NCBI RefSeq assembly: GCF_001458775.1
Contig: NZ_CZPZ01000006.1
Span: forward strand, 1 to 64,000
From: Candidatus Nitrospira nitrificans
GTDB taxonomy: Bacteria > Nitrospirota > Nitrospiria > Nitrospirales > Nitrospiraceae
Length of the DNA stretch: 64,000 nucleotides
Reading direction: 5' to 3'
Shown here: piece after piece, positions 1 to 7,631 of the stretch
Position numbering within the stretch: position 1 is the stretch's first letter
Layout of the letters: every line of letters begins with the position of its first letter
Made by a program: the position numbers and the translations under genes
Notes under the pieces: model-generated
What the model was told of the DNA's origin: nothing
Database searches by the model: none
Seen by the model: the letters and a program-made list of their open reading frames with translations, nothing else

Positions 1-80
1 GTTGGTGTTATGGCAAGACCCCGATGCACACGTTCCTGGACAGTGTGCCCTTGGCGAAGGAAAAAATCCTAGCGGCGTAA
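1..80 (+). mobile_element. IS481-like transposase, C-terminal fragment (cut by window edge)
   Basis: The first 80 bases read, in one frame ending in TAA, as YGKTPMHTFLDSVPLAKEK followed by ILAA. This is the characteristic C-terminal tail of IS481-type integrase-core transposases. Everything upstream lies outside the window, so it cannot be told whether the element is intact. No terminal inverted repeat could be recognised between the stop codon and the next gene. It marks the left boundary of the accessory island that follows. Confidence 0.65.
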
Positions 81-207
81 ACCCGGTGAGGACTCGCTGT
101 CTGTCCGATGAAGTCTTGACTTATACAGATTAGCACAACATTGATACGCCCTCAGCCGTGGAGTAGGATGAGCCCGATTTCCCATCCTTACGATTCGGAG
201 CTACGCA

Positions 208-768
208 GTGCCAACTAAGCGGGTGAGTCAATTTGTGCTCCTGGCCATCCTTGGGGGATCCTGCCTTATAGGTTCCCAATTTTTGATGCGTCCGGCAGCG
301 GAAAAGGAAGCGCTCATCGCCGATATCATCAAAAACTGGCAGGAGGCACATCCGGCGGCCCAGCGTTTCGTGATCTTGCCTGACTTCAACAACAAGGCGG
401 TCCTCGATAAGGATACAAACCTCATCTGGGAGCTCTCCCCCCTGCCAACATCCGTGACGTGGAACGAAGCCCGCGCTGCATGCGTAACCCGAGCGACCGG
501 CGGTCAAAAAGGCTGGCGCCTACCGGCGCCCTCTGAAATGCGTAGCCTCGTGGGGCCGGCAGTGGACTCCCCGATCCCCAATATCCCCCCAGGGCATCCA
601 TTTTTAAACATCCAGCCGACATCCTATTGGACGGTAGTGCCGGAAGACAATCAGCCCTCCTATGCACGGTATGTGGATGCATTCCTCGGTAACGTGCTTA
701 GTTTCATTAAGATCTACACCTATCCGGTCTGGTGCGTTCGCGGGCCAATCAAGTCAGACGAGCATTGA
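208..768 (+). CDS. DUF1566 (Lcl-type) exported protein
   Basis: A 186-residue protein starting at GTG 208, with a GGAG about 7 bases upstream. Residues 8-26 form a hydrophobic N-terminal signal or anchor segment. The body carries the usual DUF1566/Lcl signature: a 'VLDKDTNLIWE' opening, 'TWNEARAAC', 'GWRLPAPSEM' and a C-terminal 'VWCVRG'. Such domains are C-type-lectin-like modules found in secreted and surface proteins, with no established enzymatic activity. It stands alone between the IS remnant and the convergent MerR-type gene. Domain family is fairly sure; function is unknown. Confidence 0.75.
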   Translation: MPTKRVSQFVLLAILGGSCLIGSQFLMRPAAEKEALIADIIKNWQEAHPAAQRFVILPDFNNKAVLDKDTNLIWELSPLPTSVTWNEARAACVTRATGGQKGWRLPAPSEMRSLVGPAVDSPIPNIPPGHPFLNIQPTSYWTVVPEDNQPSYARYVDAFLGNVLSFIKIYTYPVWCVRGPIKSDEH

Positions 769-940
769 GCTGAGCAGTCACTGTGCTGGAGTAACGTGAC
801 GCCCTTACGAGTTTCTTCAACGGGTAATTGATTGCGTCATCTCATCCACCTCATTCTCCCGCGCAGCACAGTTTCCGAAACCTTCTTCTATTGTGACTTC
901 ATTGAAGTCGACGATCCGCACCCCCAAGGATACGAATCCA

Positions 941-1864
941 TTACTGATACACGCGTTGGCGCATCGAAAGAAGAATCATCAGACGGCTGTGCAATGCCGT
1001 GAGATCCTCAAGGATCTCAATTTTGGTATCACGAAGAAGGACTCCGAAAGCGAGGGCACCCTGACCACCCACGGCAACAGGCCATCCAGTGGCTAGCTGT
1101 TCAAGTTCCTTGAGTTGTTGGAGCATGGCCGCCTCAGACTTTGATTCAGTGAAAGAGAGAAGTACGAGATCGGGTCTGATTTTCTCGCAGAAGGCCATGA
1201 GATCCGATATGGGCAGGTTAGGGCCAAGATAATAAACCTGGCAACCTCTGGTGGCTGCGGTATACGCGACGGCTTGGGCCCCGATTTCATGCGTTTCCCC
1301 TTCCGGACAAGCGATCAAGACACGCGGACCGAATTCATTCACCGGAAGCTGATTCATCACAGAAAATAACTTCTGCTGGATGAGCTTCGTCACGTAATGT
1401 TCGATGGCTGTTCCAAGACGGCCTTCGTGCCACTGTTCTCCGATTCGTCGTTGTAGTGGGAGTAAAATCCGCTGTACAGCCTCTTCGAATGGAATCACTG
1501 CCACTGCGCCGTTAAGTTTCCGCTCAAACCCCGCCTTATCGATCGGGTCAAGCAATCCCATCAAATCATCTAATAGATGCTCATGCGGCTTCTGCTCCTC
1601 TGCGATAAATGCAGTTGCTACACGCATACGTGAGAGTAGAGAATCACGTCCCTCTGTTGCGAGACCCCCGATTGTTGCGCCTTGTTCCATCTGGGCTTTC
1701 ACAAAGCGGAGGAGCGCGACATCCTCATCACTGTATTCTCGATAACGATTTGAACTTCGTGAGGGTTTGACAAGGCCATAACGCCGCTCCCATACACGAA
1801 TTACGTCCTTCGACAGGCCAGTTAACTTCGCAACTCTATGAATTCTATGTTTATTCATAAACAT
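941..1864 (-). CDS. MerR-family, cobalamin-binding (CarH/LitR-type) light-responsive regulator
   Basis: The N-terminal MerR helix-turn-helix (residues about 6-75, with 'VWERRYG') is followed by a helical B12-binding cap (about 95-175) and a Rossmann-like cobalamin domain (about 180-300). W145 followed nine residues later by E155-H156 reproduces the W-x9-EH motif of CarH photoreceptors. E190-x-H192 with G195 matches the cobalamin lower-ligand motif. In the characterised family, adenosylcobalamin-bound tetramers repress promoters and light disassembles them. The -10 element TAAAAT (1871-1876) lies only six bases before the ATG, so the mRNA may be leaderless; a second ATG follows two codons later. 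It is transcribed divergently from the NapC-like gene. Family is confident; light response is inferred. Confidence 0.88.
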   Translation of the reverse strand: MFMNKHRIHRVAKLTGLSKDVIRVWERRYGLVKPSRSSNRYREYSDEDVALLRFVKAQMEQGATIGGLATEGRDSLLSRMRVATAFIAEEQKPHEHLLDDLMGLLDPIDKAGFERKLNGAVAVIPFEEAVQRILLPLQRRIGEQWHEGRLGTAIEHYVTKLIQQKLFSVMNQLPVNEFGPRVLIACPEGETHEIGAQAVAYTAATRGCQVYYLGPNLPISDLMAFCEKIRPDLVLLSFTESKSEAAMLQQLKELEQLATGWPVAVGGQGALAFGVLLRDTKIEILEDLTALHSRLMILLSMRQRVYQ

Positions 1865-1870
1865 CCATAC

Positions 1871-1976
1871 ATTTTATTGGAATGTCCAATGTTTGTCAAA
1901 TATGACTCATGAACACTATTGACGCATTGAACATGTTACATTATACATTGAACACACACGACACAAACATTGAACA
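1871..1976. promoter_or_regulatory. Divergent promoters with CATTGRRC operators (regulator / NapC-like gene)
   Basis: On the minus strand TTGACA (1894-1899), a 17-base spacer and TAAAAT (1871-1876) face the MerR-type gene. On the plus strand TTGACG (1919-1924), a 17-base spacer and TATACA (1942-1947) face the cytochrome gene. The minus spacer holds CATTGGACA and the plus spacer holds CATTGAACA (1925-1933). Two more CATTGAACA copies lie at 1946-1954 and 1968-1976, giving steps of 21 and 22 bases, i.e. two helical turns. CarH-class proteins bind operators overlapping -35/-10 elements, so these are the likely autoregulatory sites. That link is inferred from position and from recurrence at 5.2 kb. 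Confidence 0.7.
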
Positions 1977-1993
1977 TAAGACTGGGTGGCATC

Positions 1994-2718
1994 ATGAAAG
2001 GGAGGTTCAGGCAATACTTGAGCGCGTCAGGCAATGCCTTGCTTCTCGGTGCCGCGCTCATGGTCGGAACGATCACCGTAGTATTCGGCGGGGAGCACGC
2101 CCTTCCAGAACCGCGTTCTCTGTGAGCTGCCACTCCCAAACCTACCCTTATGAGGAGCTGAAAAAGTCCTCACACTATGGCGCCCTGGGGGCCGATCCTG
2201 GCTGCAAGGATTGCCACGTCCCCCAGGGTTTAGAAAATTTCCATCTGGCCCTACGGACACACATCTATGACGGAACCATGGCGGTGCTCGCGGAGATTAA
2301 ATATGATTACTCAACGATCAAGAAGTTTAAGGAGCGCCGGCCAATCATGGCCCACCACGCCCGCATGTCCCTGAAAAACTGGGACAGCATCACTTGCCGG
2401 GAGTGCCACAAGAATACTAAGCCACCAGGCGCATCAGCCAAGGCCGCGCACAAGAAGATGGAAACCGAAGGCGCTACCTGCATCGATTGCCATCAGAATC
2501 TAGTCCATAAGAAAGTCCCGGAGAGCGATCTCAATGCAAGTTTAGCCCAGGGAATCATGGTGTTGAAGGAAGCTCAGCAAGGGTCAGAAGATGAAAGAAG
2601 GACTAATGCAACCCCCGTCACAGGTCCTACTCCACCATCAACAGGTCGTTGTTCAATTGATAATAAAACACTACCAGATGTCCAATGTGTGGAGGTAGTA
2701 ATAGGAGGTCGCGCATGA
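1994..2718 (+). pseudogene. NapC/NirT-type tetraheme cytochrome c, frameshifted and missing a heme cysteine
   Basis: ATG 1994 (GGTGG upstream) opens a membrane anchor, 'NALLLGAALMVGTITVVFGG', that runs into TGA at 2123-2125. The rest of the protein continues in another frame from about 2110: 'FSVSCHSQTYPYEELKKS', then CKDCH, CRECH and CIDCH. This is the order of a NapC/NirT quinol dehydrogenase: one N-terminal helix plus four hemes, handing electrons to periplasmic partners. The first heme site reads S-V-S-C-H, so its first cysteine is lost (TCT where TGT is expected). A frameshift plus a ligand loss points to decay, although a sequencing error could explain the frameshift alone. The 3' end overlaps the next start as ATGA. 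Confidence 0.75.
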
Positions 2719-3911
2719 GGAGCAGGATGATCGGGCAATGCATCCTGGTATTGGTATCAGGCCTGACTCTCTCAGAAGGGGTCGCCTCTTCTGGTGAGCT
2801 CATGCCACTAGATCCAGTTCCAGACGCCTACGCCAAGAAAATAATGCCAGGCGGCTGGTGGATAGATCCAAAGGTCATTAAAGAGGGAAGAGACATTTAT
2901 TTTGGTGATGCCCACCCACTTGTCGCGTGTCACTCTTGCCATGGTCAGGATGGACGACCAGTAAACAGTGGAGGGGGGCTCCGCGACCAGAACAATGTCA
3001 GCCGTTTCTCAGACAGCTACTGGTACTGGCGAGTGGCGGAAGGAATTCCAAAAACGCCAATGACGCCCTGGAAATCGCTCCTCACGGAAGACCAGATATG
3101 GAAAGTGATCGCGTTCATACATACCTTCTCGCATAAGGGCAAACCCTCGCAGCACAAAGATTATAAGGTAGAGGCACGATCGAAGAAGATCACGGTCAAA
3201 GATTTGGCCCCGATGATGCTCGTGCCGGCAGGAGAGTTTACCATGGGGAGCAACGAAGGTAATGACGATGAAAAGCCGGTGCACCAAATCAATCTCAATG
3301 CCTATTATATAGATAAGTACGAAGTGACGGTCAGGCAATATGAGGAGTTCCTAGAAGCCAACAGTTTTGACCCTCCGCCGTCGTGGACAACCATGGCCCA
3401 TCCTTCCTATGAGAACCGCCCAGTTGTCAATGTCGATTGGAAGGATGCGAACAACTATTGCAAGTGGGCCGGCAAGCGGCTGCCGACGGAAGCTGAATGG
3501 GAGAAGGCGGCACGAGGGACAGACCAGCGCATCTATCCCTGGGGCAATGATGCGCCTAGTCCGCAGCGAGCCAACTATGGGAAGACGACGTGGAATAACC
3601 ATGCTGCGTTGGTGCCGGTGGGACAATTAGAAGACGGGAAAAGCCCCTATGGGATTTACGACCTGGCGGGGAATGTCTGGGAATGGGTCAGCGACTGGTA
3701 TGACCCCGATTATTACACCACCAGCCCCGTTCGAAATCCGGCTGGTCCGGAAACCGGCAAGTATAAAGTCTTGCGGGGAGGCTCGTGGGATCTCGCTCCG
3801 GAGAACCTCCGATCTGCGCATCGGGACTTTAACGTATCGTCGACCGCAGACTACGACTCGCCTGCATATCGGAACTTCAACAGTGGATTCCGGTGTGCAA
3901 AGAGTCCGTAG
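2715..3911 (+). CDS. Fusion of c-type cytochrome and SUMF1 (formylglycine-generating-like) domain
   Basis: Start at ATG 2715, chosen for AGGAGG at 2703-2708 and the ATGA overlap with the preceding cytochrome stop. The 398-residue protein has a signal peptide (about 5-25), a monoheme cytochrome c domain with C72-HS-C75-H76 and a likely Met axial ligand in 'TPMTPWK', then a SUMF1 domain from about residue 167 ('MLVPAGEFTMGS', 'RLPTEAEWEKAARG', 'GNVWEWVSDWYD', 'LRGGSW', 'GFRCAKS'). True formylglycine-generating enzymes carry a catalytic cysteine pair just after RGGS; this stretch (RGGSWDLAPENLRSAHR) has none. It is therefore probably not a sulfatase-activating enzyme. Export to the periplasm, with electron transfer coupled to an unknown binding or catalytic role, is the likeliest reading. 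Confidence 0.8.
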   Translation: MRSRMIGQCILVLVSGLTLSEGVASSGELMPLDPVPDAYAKKIMPGGWWIDPKVIKEGRDIYFGDAHPLVACHSCHGQDGRPVNSGGGLRDQNNVSRFSDSYWYWRVAEGIPKTPMTPWKSLLTEDQIWKVIAFIHTFSHKGKPSQHKDYKVEARSKKITVKDLAPMMLVPAGEFTMGSNEGNDDEKPVHQINLNAYYIDKYEVTVRQYEEFLEANSFDPPPSWTTMAHPSYENRPVVNVDWKDANNYCKWAGKRLPTEAEWEKAARGTDQRIYPWGNDAPSPQRANYGKTTWNNHAALVPVGQLEDGKSPYGIYDLAGNVWEWVSDWYDPDYYTTSPVRNPAGPETGKYKVLRGGSWDLAPENLRSAHRDFNVSSTADYDSPAYRNFNSGFRCAKSP

Positions 3912-4007
3912 GACTTTGTTCCCCAAGCATGCTAGTGTTGCCGAGGCACCACATGAAACCAAGATGCTCCTAGACAGCAGAACGGTCCCATAAAAGGAGG
4001 ACTATCA

Positions 4008-4385
4008 ATGACACGACATAACACCCGACTCGCTCTCGTGCTGACCGGAATTCTGGCCACGGTCCTCACCACAACCCTGGATCTGCAATCGGTATCCGCA
4101 GAAGGCGGGGCACGACGTGATGCCGTGCGTCAAGAACAAGTCGTCAAAGACGCCCTCAACCATGCGATGGAAGCGGTGGAACACAGCAAACAGGGTCATG
4201 CCGAGAAGTTGGTGACACATGCCGAGGCCTCGCTGCAGCTGGCCCTGCGAGGAGGTACAGACCGGCATTTGGCAGAAGCGATGACCAATCTGAAAGAGGC
4301 GATACAGCATGGCAAGGCTGGTCATGCTGACGCGGCTACGAAATATGCCGAGAGTGCCGTCACCCATCTCTCTCAAGTTAAGTAA
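4008..4385 (+). CDS. SmbP-like small periplasmic metal-binding protein
   Basis: A 125-residue protein with AAAAGGAGG at 3993-4000 ahead of ATG 4008. A signal peptide (about 10-31, ending near 'VSA') precedes a four-helix-like region with regularly placed histidines: 'ALNHAMEAVEHSKQGHAEKLVTHAEASL', then a near repeat 'EAIQHGKAGHADAATKYAESAVTHL'. The duplicated helical unit and the His pattern match SmbP, the small copper- and nickel-binding protein first characterised in Nitrosomonas europaea. It follows the cytochrome c-SUMF1 gene, and the same SUMF1/SmbP pairing recurs at 7.2-8.5 kb. Metal binding is inferred from the family. Confidence 0.75.
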   Translation: MTRHNTRLALVLTGILATVLTTTLDLQSVSAEGGARRDAVRQEQVVKDALNHAMEAVEHSKQGHAEKLVTHAEASLQLALRGGTDRHLAEAMTNLKEAIQHGKAGHADAATKYAESAVTHLSQVK

Positions 4386-4448
4386 CGAATGTCCGCCGCT
4401 CGTGAAAAATGGTTTCTCCGAACGGGCAAAAAACAATCATCCGCCCAG

Positions 4449-4857
4449 TCACAGATCGTGCCGGCGTGAATGGGCAGATTTGCATGCATCTGCCATACAA
4501 GTATGCGAGCGACCGGTGAGCCTCAAGCGGTTACGTGCGAACCACGCATAGGCATTTACGACAAGTGGCTCGACTAAAGAAAGACGGCTGAGCCTCGCCA
4601 AAAATCCCAGGCCGACTGCCTCCCACATGGCTCGGAGCACATCGACGCCGGTGATGACAGTCCCATCAACCCAACGGGCATGAATGATTCTTCCAAGTTC
4701 AGTGGGGGATATGTGTATTGATGCTAGGTCATAGTCCGGTCGTGAGATCGCAAAATACCAGCTGCCGTCTCCTGTCCAATCGCCTCATGAGGGCGATTTC
4801 TCGGTCGCAAATGGGGTAGGCTCCATCGAAGAATACTGTAAGCGGGTATGGTGCCAT
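4449..4857 (-). pseudogene. DUF393 (DCC-family thiol-disulfide oxidoreductase-like) pseudogene
   Basis: From ATG 4857 the minus strand reads 'MAPYPLTVFFDGAYPICDRE', continuing 'IALMRRLDRRRQLVFCDL', the N-terminal DCC motif. A one-base shift near 4740 moves the remainder, 'YDLASIHISPTELGRIIHAR', 'VDGTVITGVDVLRAMWEAVG' and a 'YAWFARNR' tail, into another frame that ends at 4449. The first cysteine of the DGxCPxC redox motif is a tyrosine (DGAYPIC). The frameshift plus loss of the redox cysteine make this a decayed gene. DUF393 proteins often accompany photolyase and B12-regulator clusters, which fits the neighbourhood. Confidence 0.72.
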
Positions 4858-5160
4858 CTGATCGACCTTCCCTCGTTATCAGCTGCACAGAGTTTGCTCT
4901 TGAATCTATCGAACCTGTGATCCATGGCAGCGAGGTTCTCCCAAACCATAGTAAATATTGACCCTGCGGTTGATCAACAGGTCACGTATGGCGAGTGCGT
5001 CATCTTCTTCCAGCGCGTTTGAATGTTCATTCAGCCCTCCTTGTCAGTTTCATGAGACCAAATCAATGCTCTTAGATTTGAACTTCCTTTCTCGCTAGGT
5101 CCACCCATTTTTCAACTATATGATTTTGATTGAATTTTCATAAATTAATTCATTAAATTA
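4858..5160. other. Gene-poor gap between DUF393 remnant and promoter pair
   Basis: About 300 bases without a convincing gene. On the minus strand AAGGAGG (5036-5042) precedes ATG 5030, but that frame closes after 18 codons. A neighbouring frame reads protein-like for about 40 residues ('DALAIRDLLINRRVNIYYGL') to a stop near 4909, without a start codon. A small decayed gene between the minus-strand promoter at 5152-5180 and the DUF393 remnant is possible but unproven. Confidence 0.35.
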
Positions 5161-5257
5161 CTATGCTCAATGTATGTCAAATCTTATTTTATAAAACACT
5201 TGACACATTGGACATTTTCCTTTATTGATTAGACATACTTTTGACATACATTGAACC
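5152..5257. promoter_or_regulatory. Second divergent promoter pair with CATTGRRC operators
   Basis: The minus strand has TTGACA (5175-5180), a 17-base spacer and TTTAAT (5152-5157), pointing to the DUF393 remnant. The plus strand has TTGACA (5200-5205), a 17-base spacer and TATTGA (5223-5228), pointing to the zinc-ribbon gene at 5279. Both spacers contain the same element (CATTGAGC and CATTGGAC). A degenerate copy, ATTAGACAT (5228-5236), and another full copy, TTGACATACATTGAAC (5241-5256), follow at steps of about 20 and 22 bases. The arrangement mirrors the one at 1871-1976, so the same regulator probably acts on both. Confidence 0.68.
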
Positions 5258-5278
5258 TCGAAATAACGAGGGAGCATC

Positions 5279-5596
5279 ATGGCAAGAGCAATAAACGAAA
5301 AAACAACTAATGTTCGGCTCACGAATCACAGGGCTTTTAAGCTGCCCGCTATTAATCCTCTTCCATTTAGGGAAAATGCTCAGGTGCAATTTCAGACTCA
5401 CCGCACTTCCGCCTCTTCTACGGACACGCATCAATCGAAATGCATCAGATGCTGGGGACTTATGGTGAACGAGTACTACATGGATCTTCTGAACAGTATC
5501 GGCGAGTCGAAATTTCATGCGAAACGCTGTGTGCAATGTGGTGAGGTCGTCGACTTCGTCATTCTGCTCAATCGGCAGCTTGGGCAAAGCCAATGA
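5279..5596 (+). CDS. Small two-CxxC (zinc-ribbon-like) protein of unknown function
   Basis: A 105-residue protein starting at ATG 5279 with GAGGGAG just upstream. The N-terminal half is polar and low in structure. The C-terminal half holds 'KCIRCWGLMVNEYY' and 'KRCVQCGEVVDFVILLNR', two CxxC pairs about 29 residues apart, as in a zinc ribbon. No enzymatic motif and no membrane segment are seen. It lies directly downstream of an operator-bearing promoter, so it is probably a member of the regulon of the MerR-type B12 protein. I do not recognise a named family. Confidence 0.6.
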   Translation: MARAINEKTTNVRLTNHRAFKLPAINPLPFRENAQVQFQTHRTSASSTDTHQSKCIRCWGLMVNEYYMDLLNSIGESKFHAKRCVQCGEVVDFVILLNRQLGQSQ

Positions 5597-5704
5597 CGTT
5601 CAGCTTAGGAGGGAGCAGTTATCAAGTAATCATATGACGAAAGGTCAATAAAGATTGTGATGCCAACCAGGTGGTCCTGGTTCCCTAAACCAAGGAGGTC
5701 TCAT

Positions 5705-6670
5705 ATGCGGAGTCGAATCGTGCTTCAGGTCGGATTAGGCGCGGCATTGATGGTAGAGGTCTTCGCCCTCGCAATAGCGGCGGACACACAGAGCAGCGAC
5801 AAGGACATGGTCCTCATCCCGAAGGGCGAGTTCACCATGGGGAGCAGCGAACATTCAGATGAAGCCCAGCACCAGGTCGTGCTTGATGCCTATCTGATCG
5901 ACAAGTTCGAAGCCTCCAATGCACGTTACAAAGAGTTCATGAAGGTTGCCGGTCACCCGGCACCGGCCTATTGGGACGACCCGCGGCTCAACAAGTCCAA
6001 CCATCCGGTTGTCGGTGTGAGCTGGACAGATGCGAGCGCATTCTGCAAGTGGGACGGCAAACGACTTCCAACGGAGGCAGAGTGGGAGCGAGCGGCCAAA
6101 GGCCCACAAGGCGAAAACCACTACCCATGGGGCCACATGCTCGATCCTAAGAAAGCCAACTATGGACAGCTTGTCGGCAAGACCACGTCGGTGGATTCGT
6201 ACCCAGATGGGGTCAGCGGGTTCGGGGTCTACAACATGGCCGGCAACGTCTTCGAATGGGTCGAGGATTGGTATGAACTGAAGTACTATAAAGAAAGCCC
6301 GGCCCTGAATCCCCGAGGCGCAGAGAAGGGTTACAATTTCGCCAACCAAGGACCAGTGCGGGTACTACGCGGCGGTTCCTGGTTGGCACCGGAAAGCTCA
6401 CTCCATACGAGCCACCGATTCTGGAATCAACCTGACAACAACAGCTACGGCGTCGGTCTCGGATTTCGTTGTGCGAAGTCAGTCCAGACGGTGTCCGACG
6501 AAGCCGTGCAAACAGGCCGCGACGCATTCATTCAGGCGCTGGTTGCAATGGGTGCCGAAAAGCATGCCGAGGCATTGACTGCCATCGAGAAGGCATTGGC
6601 CTCGGATCCGGGGAACCAGGAGTACCTTGCGACCCGTGACCTGATCAAGAAGAGCATGAAGAAGAAATAG
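5705..6670 (+). CDS. SUMF1-domain exported protein with TPR-like tail
   Basis: Start at ATG 5705, behind AAGGAGG at 5692-5698; an upstream in-frame ATG lacks such a site. The 321-residue product has a signal peptide (about 5-27, ending 'AIAA') and a SUMF1 domain: 'MVLIPKGEFTMGSSEHSDEA', 'VVGVSWTDASAFCKW', 'RLPTEAEWERAAKG', 'GNVFEWVEDWYE', 'LRGGSWLAPESSLHTSHRFW', 'GLGFRCAKS'. As in its paralogues, no cysteine pair follows RGGS, so formylglycine synthesis is unlikely. A roughly 50-residue helical tail ('ALVAMGAEKHAEALTAIEKA') resembles one TPR unit. The next gene is a truncated copy of this C-terminal half. Confidence 0.78.
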   Translation: MRSRIVLQVGLGAALMVEVFALAIAADTQSSDKDMVLIPKGEFTMGSSEHSDEAQHQVVLDAYLIDKFEASNARYKEFMKVAGHPAPAYWDDPRLNKSNHPVVGVSWTDASAFCKWDGKRLPTEAEWERAAKGPQGENHYPWGHMLDPKKANYGQLVGKTTSVDSYPDGVSGFGVYNMAGNVFEWVEDWYELKYYKESPALNPRGAEKGYNFANQGPVRVLRGGSWLAPESSLHTSHRFWNQPDNNSYGVGLGFRCAKSVQTVSDEAVQTGRDAFIQALVAMGAEKHAEALTAIEKALASDPGNQEYLATRDLIKKSMKKK

Positions 6671-6735
6671 TTGAATTCTGGGATGAGGGGGATATTACCC
6701 CATCTCCTAGCCCAAGTCATGATGAGAGGTCTGAA

Positions 6736-7209
6736 GTGAATAAGTCCGACACCACGGGGCCAAGTACATCGACAGCCACACCAGCAGCAACCCCCGGGAC
6801 CTCTCTGATCCTCCTCACTGGCGCGAGCGGGTGCATCGGCCCGGAAAAACCCGTATGGATAGGGGGCACCGGAACCTATGTGGATCTGCTGACACTCGGA
6901 GAAAAACGAGTGATTCGAGGCGGGTCCTGGGTTGCACCAGAAGGCTCGGTCAGGTCGACACATCGATTCTGGAATCACCCTCTCAATAACAGCTACGGCG
7001 TGGGTCTGGGATTCCGCTGCGCGAAAACAGCTCCACCAGAAATCGATCAACGAATCAAAGAGGCTTCCATCTTGACCTACGTCGAAATGGGACGAAAGCG
7101 CTTTGCGGAGGCCCGGCATGCTCTTGCTCCAGGACTAGCCCTCGATCCCAAAAATACGGAACTCCTGGAGCTTCGACAATTGATTGAGCAGTCGATGCAG
7201 CGACCGTGA
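6736..7209 (+). pseudogene. SUMF1-domain gene fragment (remnant of tandem duplication)
   Basis: The frame opens with GTG 6736 and a low-complexity Ser/Thr/Pro start that resembles no domain. It then joins the C-terminal part of a SUMF1 domain: 'VIRGGSWVAPEGSVRSTHRF', 'NNSYGVGLGFRCAKTA' and a TPR-like tail. This closely matches residues from RVLRGGSW onward in the gene immediately upstream. The N-terminal two-thirds of the domain (GEFTMG, RLPTEAEWE) is absent, and there is no signal peptide. It looks like a truncated tandem duplicate. Expression of a short protein cannot be excluded. Confidence 0.65.
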
Positions 7210-7262
7210 AGGAAGATTTCACGGGTTCCTGATTAAGGTTGGATTGTGAGGGAGGCACACCG

Positions 7263-7631
7263 ATGATGCATCGCAAGATTCTCTATCAAGGGATTGTCTT
7301 CATCGCCCTACTCGGGGCCTCATCCCTCCACGCAAGTCCCATCGATCCACCTGGACACGCTTATCAGGACATGGACCAGCTGGTCCATGAGGCCAATCAT
7401 GAAGTGGACCACGCATGGGAGGTCTACCATCGGGCTGCATTGGGGGGAACAGTGGCTTCACCTGCGCTGCAGGCGGAAATCGAGCAGCACCTGCATGAAG
7501 CCCGAACCCTCATAACCCAGGCGCAAGAAGCAGCTGATCGAGGGAACGAGCGACAGGTTGAGGACCTTGTCAAGCAAGTGCGACTCCATACCACCCAAGC
7601 CATTAAGGGTAGCAAGGAGCAGAAGAAATGA
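7263..7631 (+). CDS. Small exported His-bearing helical protein (SmbP-like)
   Basis: Start placed at ATG 7263 (the first of two adjacent ATGs), with GGGAGG at 7250-7255; 122 residues. A signal peptide ('GIVFIALLGASSLHAS') precedes a helical region rich in His, Glu and Gln: 'MDQLVHEANHEVDHAWEVYH', 'IEQHLHEARTLITQAQEAAD', 'QVRLHTTQAIKGS'. The histidines recur at helical spacing as in SmbP-type proteins, but similarity to the family is weaker than for the gene at 4008. Its stop codon overlaps the next start (ATGA), so it is translationally coupled to a SUMF1 protein. A periplasmic metal-buffering role is inferred. Confidence 0.6.
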   Translation: MMHRKILYQGIVFIALLGASSLHASPIDPPGHAYQDMDQLVHEANHEVDHAWEVYHRAALGGTVASPALQAEIEQHLHEARTLITQAQEAADRGNERQVEDLVKQVRLHTTQAIKGSKEQKK

